Source: Desulfobacterales bacterium
GTDB lineage: Bacteria > Desulfobacterota > Desulfobacteria > Desulfobacterales > UBA2174_A
DNA length: 6,892 nucleotides
Assembly (NCBI GenBank): GCA_025454075.1
Contig: JALOPD010000183.1
Span: 1 to 6,892 of the forward strand
Direction: 5' to 3'
Shown here: positions 1-6,401 of the stretch, piece after piece
Position numbering within the stretch: position 1 is the stretch's first letter
How the letters are laid out: each line of letters opens with the position of its first letter
Notes under the pieces: model-generated
The model's database searches: none
What the model was told of the DNA's origin: nothing
What the model saw: the letters and a program-made list of their open reading frames with translations, nothing else
Made by a program: the position numbers and the translations under genes

Positions 1-1
1 C

Positions 2-952
2 GACCCGCGCAAGTTATCGCCCCGCGAGCAGGAGCAGATCTGCCGCGGGTGGGTGCGCCAGGTGTTCAAAAACGTGGGGCCGTTTTTGGACGTGCCGGCG
101 CCGGACGTCATGACCAACAGCCAGCACATGCTCTGGATGCTCGACGAGTACGAAACCCTGGCGGGCGGCCACTACCCCGGGTTCATCACCGGCAAACCGG
201 TCGGCATGGGCGGCTCACTGGGGCGCACGGAGGCCACCGGCTTCGGGGTCATGTTCTGCGTGCGCGAGGCGTTGCGGCGCCTGGGCCGCGACGTGAAAGG
301 CATGACCGCGGCCTTCCAGGGCTTCGGCAACGTCGCCCAATACGCCGTGCGCTGGTTCACGCAGGCCGGCGGCAGGGCCGTGTGCGTTTCCTGCTGGGAC
401 GGCCGCGACAACGCCTCCTACACCTACCGCAAGCCGGATGGGGTCGACCCGGATTTCCTCGTGTCCATCACCGACAGCTACGGCGCCATCGACCGGCAGA
501 AGGCCCGGGATGGTGGCTACGAGGTCCTTCCCGGCGAGGACTGGATCAAGCAGCGCGTCGACATTCTCGTCCCCTGCGCCCTGGAGAACCAGATCAATGC
601 GGAAACCGTGCGCCACATCGCGGACAGCGTCGTGCTGGTCGCCGAGGGCGCCAACGGCCCGACCACGCCGGAAGCCGACCCGGTGCTGAAGCAGCGCAAG
701 ATCTATGTCAACCCGGACTTCCTCTCCAACGCCGGCGGGGTGACGTGCTCCTACTTCGAGCAGGTGCAGGCGAATATGAACTTCTTTTGGGAAAAAGAGG
801 AGGTCCTCAAGCGCCTGGACGGAATCATGACGAAGGCCTTCCATGCCATGGCCGACATGGCCGAACGCCGAGGCGTCTTCATGCGCGATGCCGCCTACAT
901 GATCGCCGTCGAGCGGGTGGCGCAGGCTGCCAAGCTCAGGGGCCGCGTTTGA
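2..952 (+). CDS. Glu/Leu/Phe/Val dehydrogenase family protein, probably glutamate dehydrogenase (5' end missing)
   Basis: Probable NAD(P)-dependent glutamate dehydrogenase: reversible oxidative deamination of glutamate to 2-oxoglutarate and ammonia, in the cytoplasm. The reading frame is open from base 2, so the start lies outside the window. 316 residues are visible, ending at TGA 950-952. The family is usually about 410-430 residues, so roughly 100-120 N-terminal residues are missing, including the Gly/Lys-rich stretch with the catalytic lysine. Visible landmarks in order are DPRKLS at the very start; DVPAPDVMTN, whose Asp (104-106) is the expected catalytic acid; GGSLGRTEATGFGV; the Rossmann glycine motif GFGNVA (320-337); PCALENQI; AEGANGPTTPEAD; and NAGGVTCSYFEQVQ near the end. 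These fit glutamate dehydrogenase better than the shorter leucine or phenylalanine enzymes, but substrate and NAD versus NADP preference cannot be settled here. An internal GTG at 53 is not the true start, because homology continues upstream of it. Confidence 0.93.
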   Translation, partial: DPRKLSPREQEQICRGWVRQVFKNVGPFLDVPAPDVMTNSQHMLWMLDEYETLAGGHYPGFITGKPVGMGGSLGRTEATGFGVMFCVREALRRLGRDVKGMTAAFQGFGNVAQYAVRWFTQAGGRAVCVSCWDGRDNASYTYRKPDGVDPDFLVSITDSYGAIDRQKARDGGYEVLPGEDWIKQRVDILVPCALENQINAETVRHIADSVVLVAEGANGPTTPEADPVLKQRKIYVNPDFLSNAGGVTCSYFEQVQANMNFFWEKEEVLKRLDGIMTKAFHAMADMAERRGVFMRDAAYMIAVERVAQAAKLRGRV

Positions 953-996
953 GGTGCTTTCCCAACCCTGCCCGACCCCCCGACGGCGGTGCGGCA

Positions 997-1050
997 GGCC
1001 GCTTCGAAATGCACACATGCTGACGTGGAAGCTGCACTCTCGAAGCGGCC
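997..1050. other. Strong imperfect hairpin between the dehydrogenase and the kinase genes
   Basis: Arms 997-1007 and 1040-1050 are perfect 11-base inverted complements (GGCCGCTTCGA and TCGAAGCGGCC). Inside them, after a small internal loop, TGCA 1010-1013 pairs with TGCA 1033-1036 and CAC 1014-1016 with GTG 1025-1027. The hairpin begins 44 bases after the dehydrogenase stop and ends 76 bases before the kinase start. No T-run follows on either strand, so it is not a classical intrinsic terminator. It may act as a transcript-end structure, an operator or a repeat copy. The rest of the 953-1126 gap shows no open reading frame that looks real and no clear promoter. Confidence 0.6.
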
Positions 1051-1126
1051 CGTGCCCTGCCCTTGGGCGTGAACCGGGGCCGCAAAACCGCATCGCGGGT
1101 GCGCCTTAAAACATCCACGGAATCGA

Positions 1127-2809
1127 ATGCCGAACGGACGCAAAACCAAGGCCGGCGGTCCTATCGAACCTCTCTCCGCGCGAACCTACCAAGACTTCCG
1201 ACGGCTCTTCGACGACATTTTCTCCTCGGCCGGCGAGGGGCGCATGACCCTCGAGGTCCTGAAGGGGACTGCGGCGACACTGCTGCGGTTTTTCAGGTGC
1301 CGTGCGGTCGAGATCGTTTGCGAAGAAAAGGGCAAACTCCTCCATGCCAAGGCATTGAGCGGCCGCCCGGCGTCCGTGTCCGGCTGGAGGGAGAAGGACC
1401 CCGGTCCCAGGAACTTTTTCGACGTCATCGAGACCGCCCCGGCCGAGATCGTCGACTCCCTCAGATCAGAGGACCCGCTCAAGGCCGGCCGCAAAAAATT
1501 CGTTTTCATGTTCCCCGGCGGCGGCGAGACCCCCCGGAAGCGGCCGGGGGATCCCGCAGGGCGTGTCTTTCTTCTGCTTCCTTCCGCACGCTCCGTCGCG
1601 GGCATCGTGGCGCTGTCCTTTCCTAAGGCCGGGCGTGCCGACGACGCTTCCCGCGACCTTCTCACCCGCCTGGCCAACATCATAGGCCTTTCGCTGAGCC
1701 ACAACCTTTCGCGGTTCGAGCTGCGGGAACGGGTCAAGGAGCTGACCTGCATGTACAACATCGCCAACCTGGCGGTGAGCGCCGACCGCCGCGAGGATCA
1801 TTTCCTGCAGCAGGCAGCCGAACTGCTGCCGCCGGCCTATTTGTACCCGGAAATCACCCAGGCCCGGATCGTGCTCGACGCCCAGGCGTTCCAGACCTCC
1901 GGTTTCCGCGACTCCCCGCATTCGCAGCGCGCCGCGATCGTGGCCGGGGAGGCCAAGCGGGGGATGGTCGAGGTCGTGTACCTCGAGCCTCGACCCGAAC
2001 TGGATGAAGGCCCCTTCCTGGCCGAAGAGCGCCGCCTGTTGGACTCGGTCGCGCGGGAGATCGCCCTCATCATCGAGCGCCGGCAGGCCGAGATCGAGCA
2101 GGCGCGGCTGCAGGACCAGCTGCGGCACGCCGACCGCTTGGCCACCATCGGCAAGCTCGCGGCCGGGGTCGCCCACGAGCTGAACGAGCCTTTGACGGGG
2201 ATCCTGGGGTTTGCCGAGCTCCTGAAGGAGCTGCCCGGCATGCCGCCGCAGGCGGCGAGCGACCTCGGGCGCATCGAATCCGCGGCCCTGCACGCCCGTG
2301 AAGTCGTGCGCAAATTGCTCCTCTTCGCCCGTCAGATCACCCCCCGGCAGGGCAACGTCTGCGTCAACCGCCTCGTCCAGGAGGTGGTCGCTTTCTTCCA
2401 GGCCCGCCTGACCGAACAAAGCATAAAGGTTCAGACCCGGCTCGGCGGCTCGCTTCCCGACCTGTTGGCCGATGAATCGCAGATCCGTCAGATCATCATG
2501 AACCTCTGCATCAATGCGATCCACGCCATGGGAAAAGGCGGCCTGCTGACCATCGCCACTCAGGCCCGGGGGGAGGAGATCGTTCTTTCGGTCCGCGACA
2601 CCGGGCCGGGGGTCCCGGAGGAGATCAGGGACAAGATCTTCCTGCCGTTTTTCACCACCAAGGATGTGGACGTGGGGACGGGGTTGGGGCTCTCGGTGGT
2701 TCATGGTATTGTCAAATCCCACCGCGGCCGGATCAAGGTCGTCAGCAACGCCGGCAAAGGCGCTGAATTCAAGGTGTATCTGCCGGTCACACGGGAGCAG
2801 CCCCTATGA
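1127..2809 (+). CDS. Cytoplasmic GAF-type sensor histidine kinase
   Basis: Sensor half of a two-component system: autophosphorylates on His and passes the phosphate to the regulator encoded next. The protein has 560 residues. Residues about 15-195 resemble a divergent GAF domain. A second GAF-like region, about 202-320, opens with RVKELTCMYNIANLA, a start often seen in Deltaproteobacterial kinases. A short helical linker leads to the HisKA dimerisation helices with phospho-acceptor His350 in AHELNEPLTGILGF. The ATPase domain shows the N-box (Asn459 and Asn463), the G1 box DTGPGVP (Asp491), the F-box LPFFTT and the G2 box GTGLGL (517-522), so all kinase motifs are present. No hydrophobic segment long enough for a membrane span is seen, so the signal should be intracellular. 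ATG 1127 is the first possible start after an in-frame TGA at 1070, though its ribosome site (ACGGA) is weak. ATG 1244 (residue 40) has a better GAGGGG upstream and is an alternative. The gene overlaps the regulator gene by 4 bases. H+4 of the H-box is Glu rather than Thr or Asn. Confidence 0.95.
   Translation: MPNGRKTKAGGPIEPLSARTYQDFRRLFDDIFSSAGEGRMTLEVLKGTAATLLRFFRCRAVEIVCEEKGKLLHAKALSGRPASVSGWREKDPGPRNFFDVIETAPAEIVDSLRSEDPLKAGRKKFVFMFPGGGETPRKRPGDPAGRVFLLLPSARSVAGIVALSFPKAGRADDASRDLLTRLANIIGLSLSHNLSRFELRERVKELTCMYNIANLAVSADRREDHFLQQAAELLPPAYLYPEITQARIVLDAQAFQTSGFRDSPHSQRAAIVAGEAKRGMVEVVYLEPRPELDEGPFLAEERRLLDSVAREIALIIERRQAEIEQARLQDQLRHADRLATIGKLAAGVAHELNEPLTGILGFAELLKELPGMPPQAASDLGRIESAALHAREVVRKLLLFARQITPRQGNVCVNRLVQEVVAFFQARLTEQSIKVQTRLGGSLPDLLADESQIRQIIMNLCINAIHAMGKGGLLTIATQARGEEIVLSVRDTGPGVPEEIRDKIFLPFFTTKDVDVGTGLGLSVVHGIVKSHRGRIKVVSNAGKGAEFKVYLPVTREQPL
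2793..2809 (+). promoter_or_regulatory. Ribosome site and ATGA stop/start overlap coupling kinase and regulator
   Basis: GGGAG at 2793-2797 lies 8 bases before ATG 2806-2808, within the last codons of the kinase gene. The kinase stop TGA (2807-2809) shares bases with this ATG. This arrangement fixes the regulator start and implies translational coupling, so the two partners should be made in linked amounts. Confidence 0.8.
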
Positions 2810-4170
2810 AACCACAGAGCTCGGGCCCGGCAGTGCCCGCGGGCGCCACCATCCTGGTGGTCGACGACTCGCCGGATGCGCTCGAACTGACGAAGCGGCA
2901 TCTCGGGCCGCTGGGGCACACGGTCATTGCCGCCTTGAGCGCCGAAGAGGCCTCCCGCCTGATGAAAGACACGGCGTTCGACCTGGTGATCACGGACATG
3001 AAGATGCCGCGGGTGAGCGGGCTGGACCTCATCCGCCACATCCGCACCCATTACAAGGGCGTCGGCATCCTGATGGTGACGGGGTACCCTTCGATCGGGG
3101 GGGCCGTGGAAGCGGTCCGGCTGGGCGCCGAGGATTATCTCGCCAAGCCCTTCACCAAGAAGGAGCTGCTCGACGCCGTGGAAGCCACCCTGGCCAAGCA
3201 GCGCCGGAGGATCCTGGGCCCGCCGGCAGCGCCCGCGCCTTCCGGCATCATCGGCGAATCCGAGGTCATTCAGTCCGTTTTCCACGCCATCGAAAAGGCC
3301 GCGGCGGTCAGGGCCAACGTGCTCATCACGGGGGAAAGCGGCACCGGCAAGGAGCTCGTCGCGCGGGCCATCCACTACAGAAGCAACCGCGCCGCACACC
3401 CCTTCGTCCCGGTCAACTGCGGCGGCATCCCCGAAGGCCTGCTTGAAAGCGAGCTGTTCGGCCACGTCAAGGGCTCCTTCACCGGCGCCACGGAGACCCG
3501 GGCCGGTTTTTTCCAGACCGGCAACAAGGGGACGATCTTTCTGGACGAGGTGGGGGAGACCAGCCTCGCGATGCAGGTCAAGCTGCTGCGGGTCCTGCAG
3601 GAAAAAGAGATCTGCATGGTCGGCTCCGCCCGCCCGCAGCAGGTGGACGTCCGCATCATCGCCGGCACGAACAAGAACCTCCAGGGTCTGATTGCCGGCG
3701 GCCGCTTCCGCGAGGACCTCTTCTACCGCCTGAACGTGATCGGCATCGAGCTGCCGCCGCTGCGCAGCCGCGGCGCCGACGTGCTGCTGCTGGCGCGCTA
3801 CTTCAGCGCCAAGTACGCCGATGAGATGGGCCGCGCCGCGCCGCAATTCACCGACCGGGCCCTCGAAAGCCTGAGCCGCTACCCCTGGCCGGGAAACGTG
3901 CGCGAGCTGGAAAACCTCGTCCAGCGCCTCATGGCCATGGCCGAGGGCGACATCATCGACGCGCCGGACCTTCCCGCCGGCATGCGCTCCGAGTGCTTTA
4001 CCGAAGAGCGCGGCCTGGACCGGACCCTGGAGCAGGTGGAAGCCGAGTACATGCGGCACGTGCTGGAAGGGGTGAAAGGCAACAAAAGCCGGGCCGCCAA
4101 AATCCTGGGCATCGACCGCAAGACGTTGAGGGAAAAACTCAAGCGCATCGGCTTGGACGGGGGGTCGTAA
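2806..4170 (+). CDS. NtrC-family sigma-54-dependent response regulator
   Basis: Output half of the two-component system: a DNA-binding activator that uses ATP to remodel sigma-54 RNA polymerase at -24/-12 promoters. The 454 residues have the full three-domain layout. The receiver domain (about 15-130) has acidic Asp20 and Asp21, phospho-acceptor Asp64 in ITDMKMPR, Thr92 and Lys114 in AKPF. The AAA+ domain (about 145-380) has Walker A GESGTGKE (176-183), the sigma-54 contact loop GSFTGA (223-228), Walker B IFLDEVGE with Asp247 and Glu248, then FREDLFYRLNV and the WPGNVREL motif. The Fis-type helix-turn-helix is at about 410-450, including NKSRAAKILGIDRKTLREKL. All catalytic residues are intact. 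The loop has Ser in place of the Ala of the usual GAFTGA, a natural variant. The partner kinase lies directly upstream with a 4-base overlap. Target promoters are unknown, and I saw no convincing sigma-54 site in the window. Confidence 0.97.
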   Translation: MKPQSSGPAVPAGATILVVDDSPDALELTKRHLGPLGHTVIAALSAEEASRLMKDTAFDLVITDMKMPRVSGLDLIRHIRTHYKGVGILMVTGYPSIGGAVEAVRLGAEDYLAKPFTKKELLDAVEATLAKQRRRILGPPAAPAPSGIIGESEVIQSVFHAIEKAAAVRANVLITGESGTGKELVARAIHYRSNRAAHPFVPVNCGGIPEGLLESELFGHVKGSFTGATETRAGFFQTGNKGTIFLDEVGETSLAMQVKLLRVLQEKEICMVGSARPQQVDVRIIAGTNKNLQGLIAGGRFREDLFYRLNVIGIELPPLRSRGADVLLLARYFSAKYADEMGRAAPQFTDRALESLSRYPWPGNVRELENLVQRLMAMAEGDIIDAPDLPAGMRSECFTEERGLDRTLEQVEAEYMRHVLEGVKGNKSRAAKILGIDRKTLREKLKRIGLDGGS

Positions 4171-4190
4171 CGCAGTCGACGGGCGTTTTT
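4169..4190 (+). terminator. Weak candidate terminator after the regulator gene
   Basis: AACGC (4169-4173) can pair with GCGTT (4183-4187) around a 9-base loop, followed by the remaining T residues up to 4190. The stem is only 5 bp and starts inside the stop codon, so this is a tentative call. Its position, in the 27-base gap between convergent genes, fits a terminator of the plus-strand operon. Confidence 0.3.
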
Positions 4191-4197
4191 GAACAGC

Positions 4198-5205
4198 CTA
4201 CAGACCGGCGGCGATAGCGGCCGCCCCCAGCAAGGCGGTGCGGTCGTTCTTGATGACGTGAAGCGGGGTCATCTCCACCAGCGGCGACAGGCGGCCCTTC
4301 CGGAGGTAGGCCTCGACGGCCCCGCCCTCCTGCAGCTTTGCCGCCACCTTCGGCGGGATCCCTCCTCCCAGAAACAGCCCGCCGGTGCTCAAATAGGTGA
4401 GCACCACGTCCCCGGCCTGGGACCCGAGCAGCCGCGCAAAGATGTCGAGGGTCATGGAACAGATGGCGTATTTTCCGCTCAGGCCGTGCCCGCTGACGAC
4501 CGCGGCCGGTGCGGGTGCGGCGGCTATCTCCGCGCGCAGGGCCTCGGGTTCATCGCAGCGGGAGCGGTCCCGCAGGAAGGAATAGATGTTCAGGATGCCC
4601 GGGCCGCTCAGCACGCGCTCGACGCTGACGCGCTTGTGGAGTTTTTCCTGGAGGTATTTGAGCAGGTCGAACTCGAGCTCGTCCTTCGGGGCGAACTCCA
4701 CGTGCCCGCCCTCGGAGGGAAAGGGCTGAAGGCGGCCGTCGACGCATCGGACCGAATACGCCTGCCCCAGGCCGGTGCCCGGCGCGAGGACCGCAAAGAC
4801 CCGGCGCTCCCGCTCCTCCCGGCCCGGATGGAGCGTGATCAGCTCCTCCGGCCCCAGCAGGGGCAGGGCGGCGGCCGTGGCGGCGTGGTCGTTCACCAGC
4901 CGCACCTTCGGGATCCCCAGGCTCTCGCCGAACGCGCTTTCCTCGATGACCCACGGCAGGTTGGTCGCCCGCACCGAACCGCCCACCACGGGCCCGGGAA
5001 GGCCGATGCACGCGGCCTCAATCCGGCCCGCTGCATTGTTCCGCTCCAGGAATCCGCGGACGATCTCTTCGAGGGAAGGAGCGCTGCGGCTTTCGAAATC
5101 CGCTAAAACCAACCGCTCGAGCGCGCACGGGCCCGCCGAACTCGTCCGTTCGTAAAGGGCCAGGCGCGTCTTGGTCCCGCCCGCGTCGCCTGCAAGGATG
5201 GTCAT
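4198..5205 (-). CDS. glk: Glucokinase (Glk family)
   Basis: Phosphorylates glucose to glucose 6-phosphate with ATP in the cytoplasm, feeding glycolysis or glycogen/trehalose turnover. The 335 residues match the length of the bacterial Glk family (about 320 in E. coli), as opposed to the ROK type. The N-terminal phosphate loop is GDAGGTKTRLAL (6-17). LVNDHAATA carries the sugar-binding Asn105 and the catalytic-base Asp106. The second phosphate motif is APGTGLG (141-147). PSEGGHVEF gives Glu165 and His168. SVERVLSGPG carries Glu196, matching the glucose ligand of the E. coli enzyme. GGLFLGGGIPPK (275-286) is the adenosine-side motif, and the C-terminus has the usual LLGAA. No ROK zinc-cysteine motif is present. 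The start ATG (5205-5203) is supported by GGAGG at 5218-5214, with 8 bases of spacing. The gene converges on the two-component operon with a 27-base gap and is preceded by the repeat-rich 5206-5492 region. Everything needed for activity appears intact. Confidence 0.95.
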   Translation of the reverse strand: MTILAGDAGGTKTRLALYERTSSAGPCALERLVLADFESRSAPSLEEIVRGFLERNNAAGRIEAACIGLPGPVVGGSVRATNLPWVIEESAFGESLGIPKVRLVNDHAATAAALPLLGPEELITLHPGREERERRVFAVLAPGTGLGQAYSVRCVDGRLQPFPSEGGHVEFAPKDELEFDLLKYLQEKLHKRVSVERVLSGPGILNIYSFLRDRSRCDEPEALRAEIAAAPAPAAVVSGHGLSGKYAICSMTLDIFARLLGSQAGDVVLTYLSTGGLFLGGGIPPKVAAKLQEGGAVEAYLRKGRLSPLVEMTPLHVIKNDRTALLGAAAIAAGL

Positions 5206-5252
5206 GGGTTACGCCTCCGCAGTTCTTTATCTTTCCGATGAAGTCGCATCCA

Positions 5253-5337
5253 AAATCCCCCCAACCCCCTTTGCTAAAGGGGGAGTAGGAGGGTCCTGGC
5301 ATTTCTCCTTCTTTGAAAAAGAGGGCCGGGGGGATTT
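5253..5337. repeat. Nested palindromic element with cloverleaf-like pairing
   Basis: Outer arms AAATCCCCCC (5253-5262) and GGGGGGATTT (5328-5337) are a perfect 10-base inverted repeat. Between them lie a perfect 8-bp hairpin with a GCT loop (5265-5283, CCCCCTTT with AAAGGGGG), a small 4-bp hairpin AGGA-GGG-TCCT (5287-5297), and an imperfect hairpin at 5307-5324 (CCTTCTTT against AAAAAGAGG). The whole could fold as a four-armed structure in DNA or RNA. It lies in the upstream region of glucokinase, about 50 bases from its start codon. Similar C-run/TTT...AAA/G-run palindromes are, from general memory, scattered in many Deltaproteobacterial and related genomes, so this is probably a dispersed non-coding repeat. 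No transposase gene is linked to it. Confidence 0.75.
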
Positions 5338-5399
5338 CCTCCCATATTAGGATGGATCAGCGCGCCATGGCCTGCTTCGAATAAAGTTGTATATTTTTC

Positions 5400-5452
5400 T
5401 GTGGGAGCGGCATCTTGCCGCGATGGTATCGTGGCTGGAAGCCGCTCCCACA
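5400..5452. repeat. BIME-like pair of inverted REP units
   Basis: Perfect 12-base arms TGTGGGAGCGGC (5400-5411) and GCCGCTCCCACA (5441-5452) enclose a second stem, GCCGCGAT (5417-5424) with ATCGTGGC (5428-5435), and a GGT loop. It can also be read as two head-to-head 24-base units, 5401-5424 and the complement of 5428-5451, identical at 20 of 24 positions. Each unit carries GTGG, then GA, then its own short hairpin (GCGGC with GCCGC, loop of 5). That is the layout of REP sequences mobilised by RAYT-type transposases in Pseudomonas and other bacteria. The element lies about 40 bases past the diguanylate cyclase stop, in its likely 3' untranslated region. It is not followed by a T-run on the cyclase strand. 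Confidence 0.8.
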
Positions 5453-5492
5453 CGGGCGGCACTTTATTGCCGAGAGTACGACACCGTGCGTC

Positions 5493-6401
5493 TCACCCTG
5501 CTTCCTCGATTGTCACCCGGTTGCGGCCGTTGGTCTTGCTTGCGTACATCAAGGTGTCGGCACGCTTGACGAGCGCGGCCGCCGAGTCCTCCGCCCTGGC
5601 CAGGGTGCCGCCGATGGAGACAGTGACGTTCAACACACCGATGCCGGTGTTGACTCGTGAATGCGCCACCAGGATGCGCAGCCGCTCGGCGATCCCCCGA
5701 AGCGTCGCCGCATCCGTGTGCGGTAAAATGCCTGCAAACTCCTCCCCGCCCCAGCGGCACACGGTGTCGAACGGCCGCACGGAAAGGGCCAGCGTGTTGG
5801 CCACGATCAACAGGACCTGGTCGCCGATGTCATGCCCGTAGCGGTCGTTGAACTGCTTGAAGTGGTCGATGTCCATGAAGAGCAGGCCGAAGCCGACCCC
5901 GGAGCGCCGCAGTTCCTCGAGGCGCGAGTGCAATTGGGCTTCCAGGTGCCGCCGGTTCGGCAGGCCGGTCAACGCATCGACCAGTGCCAGCTTCTTCAGC
6001 TCCTCCACCTGCTCCTGCAATGCCTGGCGCGAGCCGATCTCCGTGAAAATCTCGACGGCGCCGGCAAATCGGCCGTCGGCGGCGGGCAGCGGGGAGGTCC
6101 GCACCCATACCGGCAGGCGGTGCCCCTGCTTGTGGTGCAGGTAAACCTCGGCTTCGTGCGGTGCGCCGTCGGCCATCGATGCGACCAGCGGGCAGGAGCC
6201 TTTGCAAAGCTGGCGTCCGAGGGCATCCACGTGCACAAGAATGTTGTCGGCGCAGGATTTGCCGACCACCTCGGCGGCCGAATAGCCGGTGATCCGCTCC
6301 GCGCCCTTGTTCCAGTAGGTGATCCGGCGCCCGCGGTCCACGAAGTAGATCCCGTCGTGCATGTTCTCTACAAGGTCACGGTAGAGGTCTTCGGAAGGCA
6401 T
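5493..6401 (-). CDS. PAS-GGDEF diguanylate cyclase
   Basis: Makes the second messenger c-di-GMP from two GTP. The 302 residues start with a PAS domain (about 5-125; opening EDLYRDLVENMHDGIYFVD, then WNKGAERITGYSAAEVVG), followed by a short coiled linker (QALQEQVEELKKLA) that joins the GGDEF domain (about 137-300). The cyclase domain has DALTGLPNRR, metal-binding MDIDHFK (Asp177), the active-site loop GGEEF (218-222) and RPFD (Arg209, Asp212) exactly five residues ahead of the loop. That is the RxxD inhibitory site, so product feedback is expected. The enzyme looks fully active. No membrane span or signal peptide is seen, so it is cytoplasmic. The PAS domain carries an unusual cysteine set, C50, C66 and C70, with H57 between. 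ATG at 6401-6399 is supported by GAGGA 8 bases upstream. It is transcribed alone, divergent from the next gene and in the same direction as glucokinase, but separated from it by 287 repeat-bearing bases. Confidence 0.95.
   Translation of the reverse strand: MPSEDLYRDLVENMHDGIYFVDRGRRITYWNKGAERITGYSAAEVVGKSCADNILVHVDALGRQLCKGSCPLVASMADGAPHEAEVYLHHKQGHRLPVWVRTSPLPAADGRFAGAVEIFTEIGSRQALQEQVEELKKLALVDALTGLPNRRHLEAQLHSRLEELRRSGVGFGLLFMDIDHFKQFNDRYGHDIGDQVLLIVANTLALSVRPFDTVCRWGGEEFAGILPHTDAATLRGIAERLRILVAHSRVNTGIGVLNVTVSIGGTLARAEDSAAALVKRADTLMYASKTNGRNRVTIEEAG

Larger units (their letters stand above)
5206..5492. other. Non-coding region upstream of glucokinase and downstream of the diguanylate cyclase
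   Basis: Apart from the two palindromic repeats (5253-5337 and 5400-5452), this 287-base stretch holds an AT-rich spacer at about 5380-5400 and a minor inverted repeat, CGGCA (5457-5461) with TGCCG (5468-5472), that has no T-run on the minus strand. I see no convincing gene. The glucokinase promoter should lie here on the minus strand, but no good -35/-10 pair stands out. Confidence 0.6.

Noticed and set aside
49..1023. Plus-strand open frame overlapping the dehydrogenase in another frame, and its minus-strand counterpart 215-1093
   Set aside because: Both are Arg/Gly/Pro-rich or His/Val/Gly-rich translations without motifs, while the frame 2-952 gives a clear dehydrogenase.
1466..2722. Long minus-strand open frame (418 codons) opposite the histidine kinase
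   Set aside because: It is antisense to well-defined kinase motifs and has biased composition with no domain, so it is a GC-driven shadow.
2701..4059. Long minus-strand open frame (452 codons) opposite the response regulator
   Set aside because: It is fully antisense to a gene with complete REC, AAA+ and Fis motifs. Its translation is low-complexity (rich in Gly, Ala, Arg, Asp, His) with no recognisable domain, which is typical of high-GC shadow frames.
4189..5106. Plus-strand open frame opposite glucokinase
   Set aside because: The minus strand encodes an intact Glk-family enzyme with all active-site motifs and a good ribosome site; the plus frame has no recognisable features.
5226..5253. 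Possible glucokinase promoter on the minus strand (TTGGAT, 16 bases, GATAAA)
   Set aside because: Only 3 of 6 and 4 of 6 matches to consensus, and the implied transcript start would fall on the ribosome site, so it is not supported.
5297..5312. TGGCAT followed by a T-rich stretch, resembling the -24 half of a sigma-54 promoter
   Set aside because: No GC at the required -12 spacing, and it lies inside the nested palindrome.
5457..5472. CGGCA/TGCCG hairpin just past the diguanylate cyclase stop as a terminator
   Set aside because: The stem is only 5 bp and no T-run follows on the minus strand.
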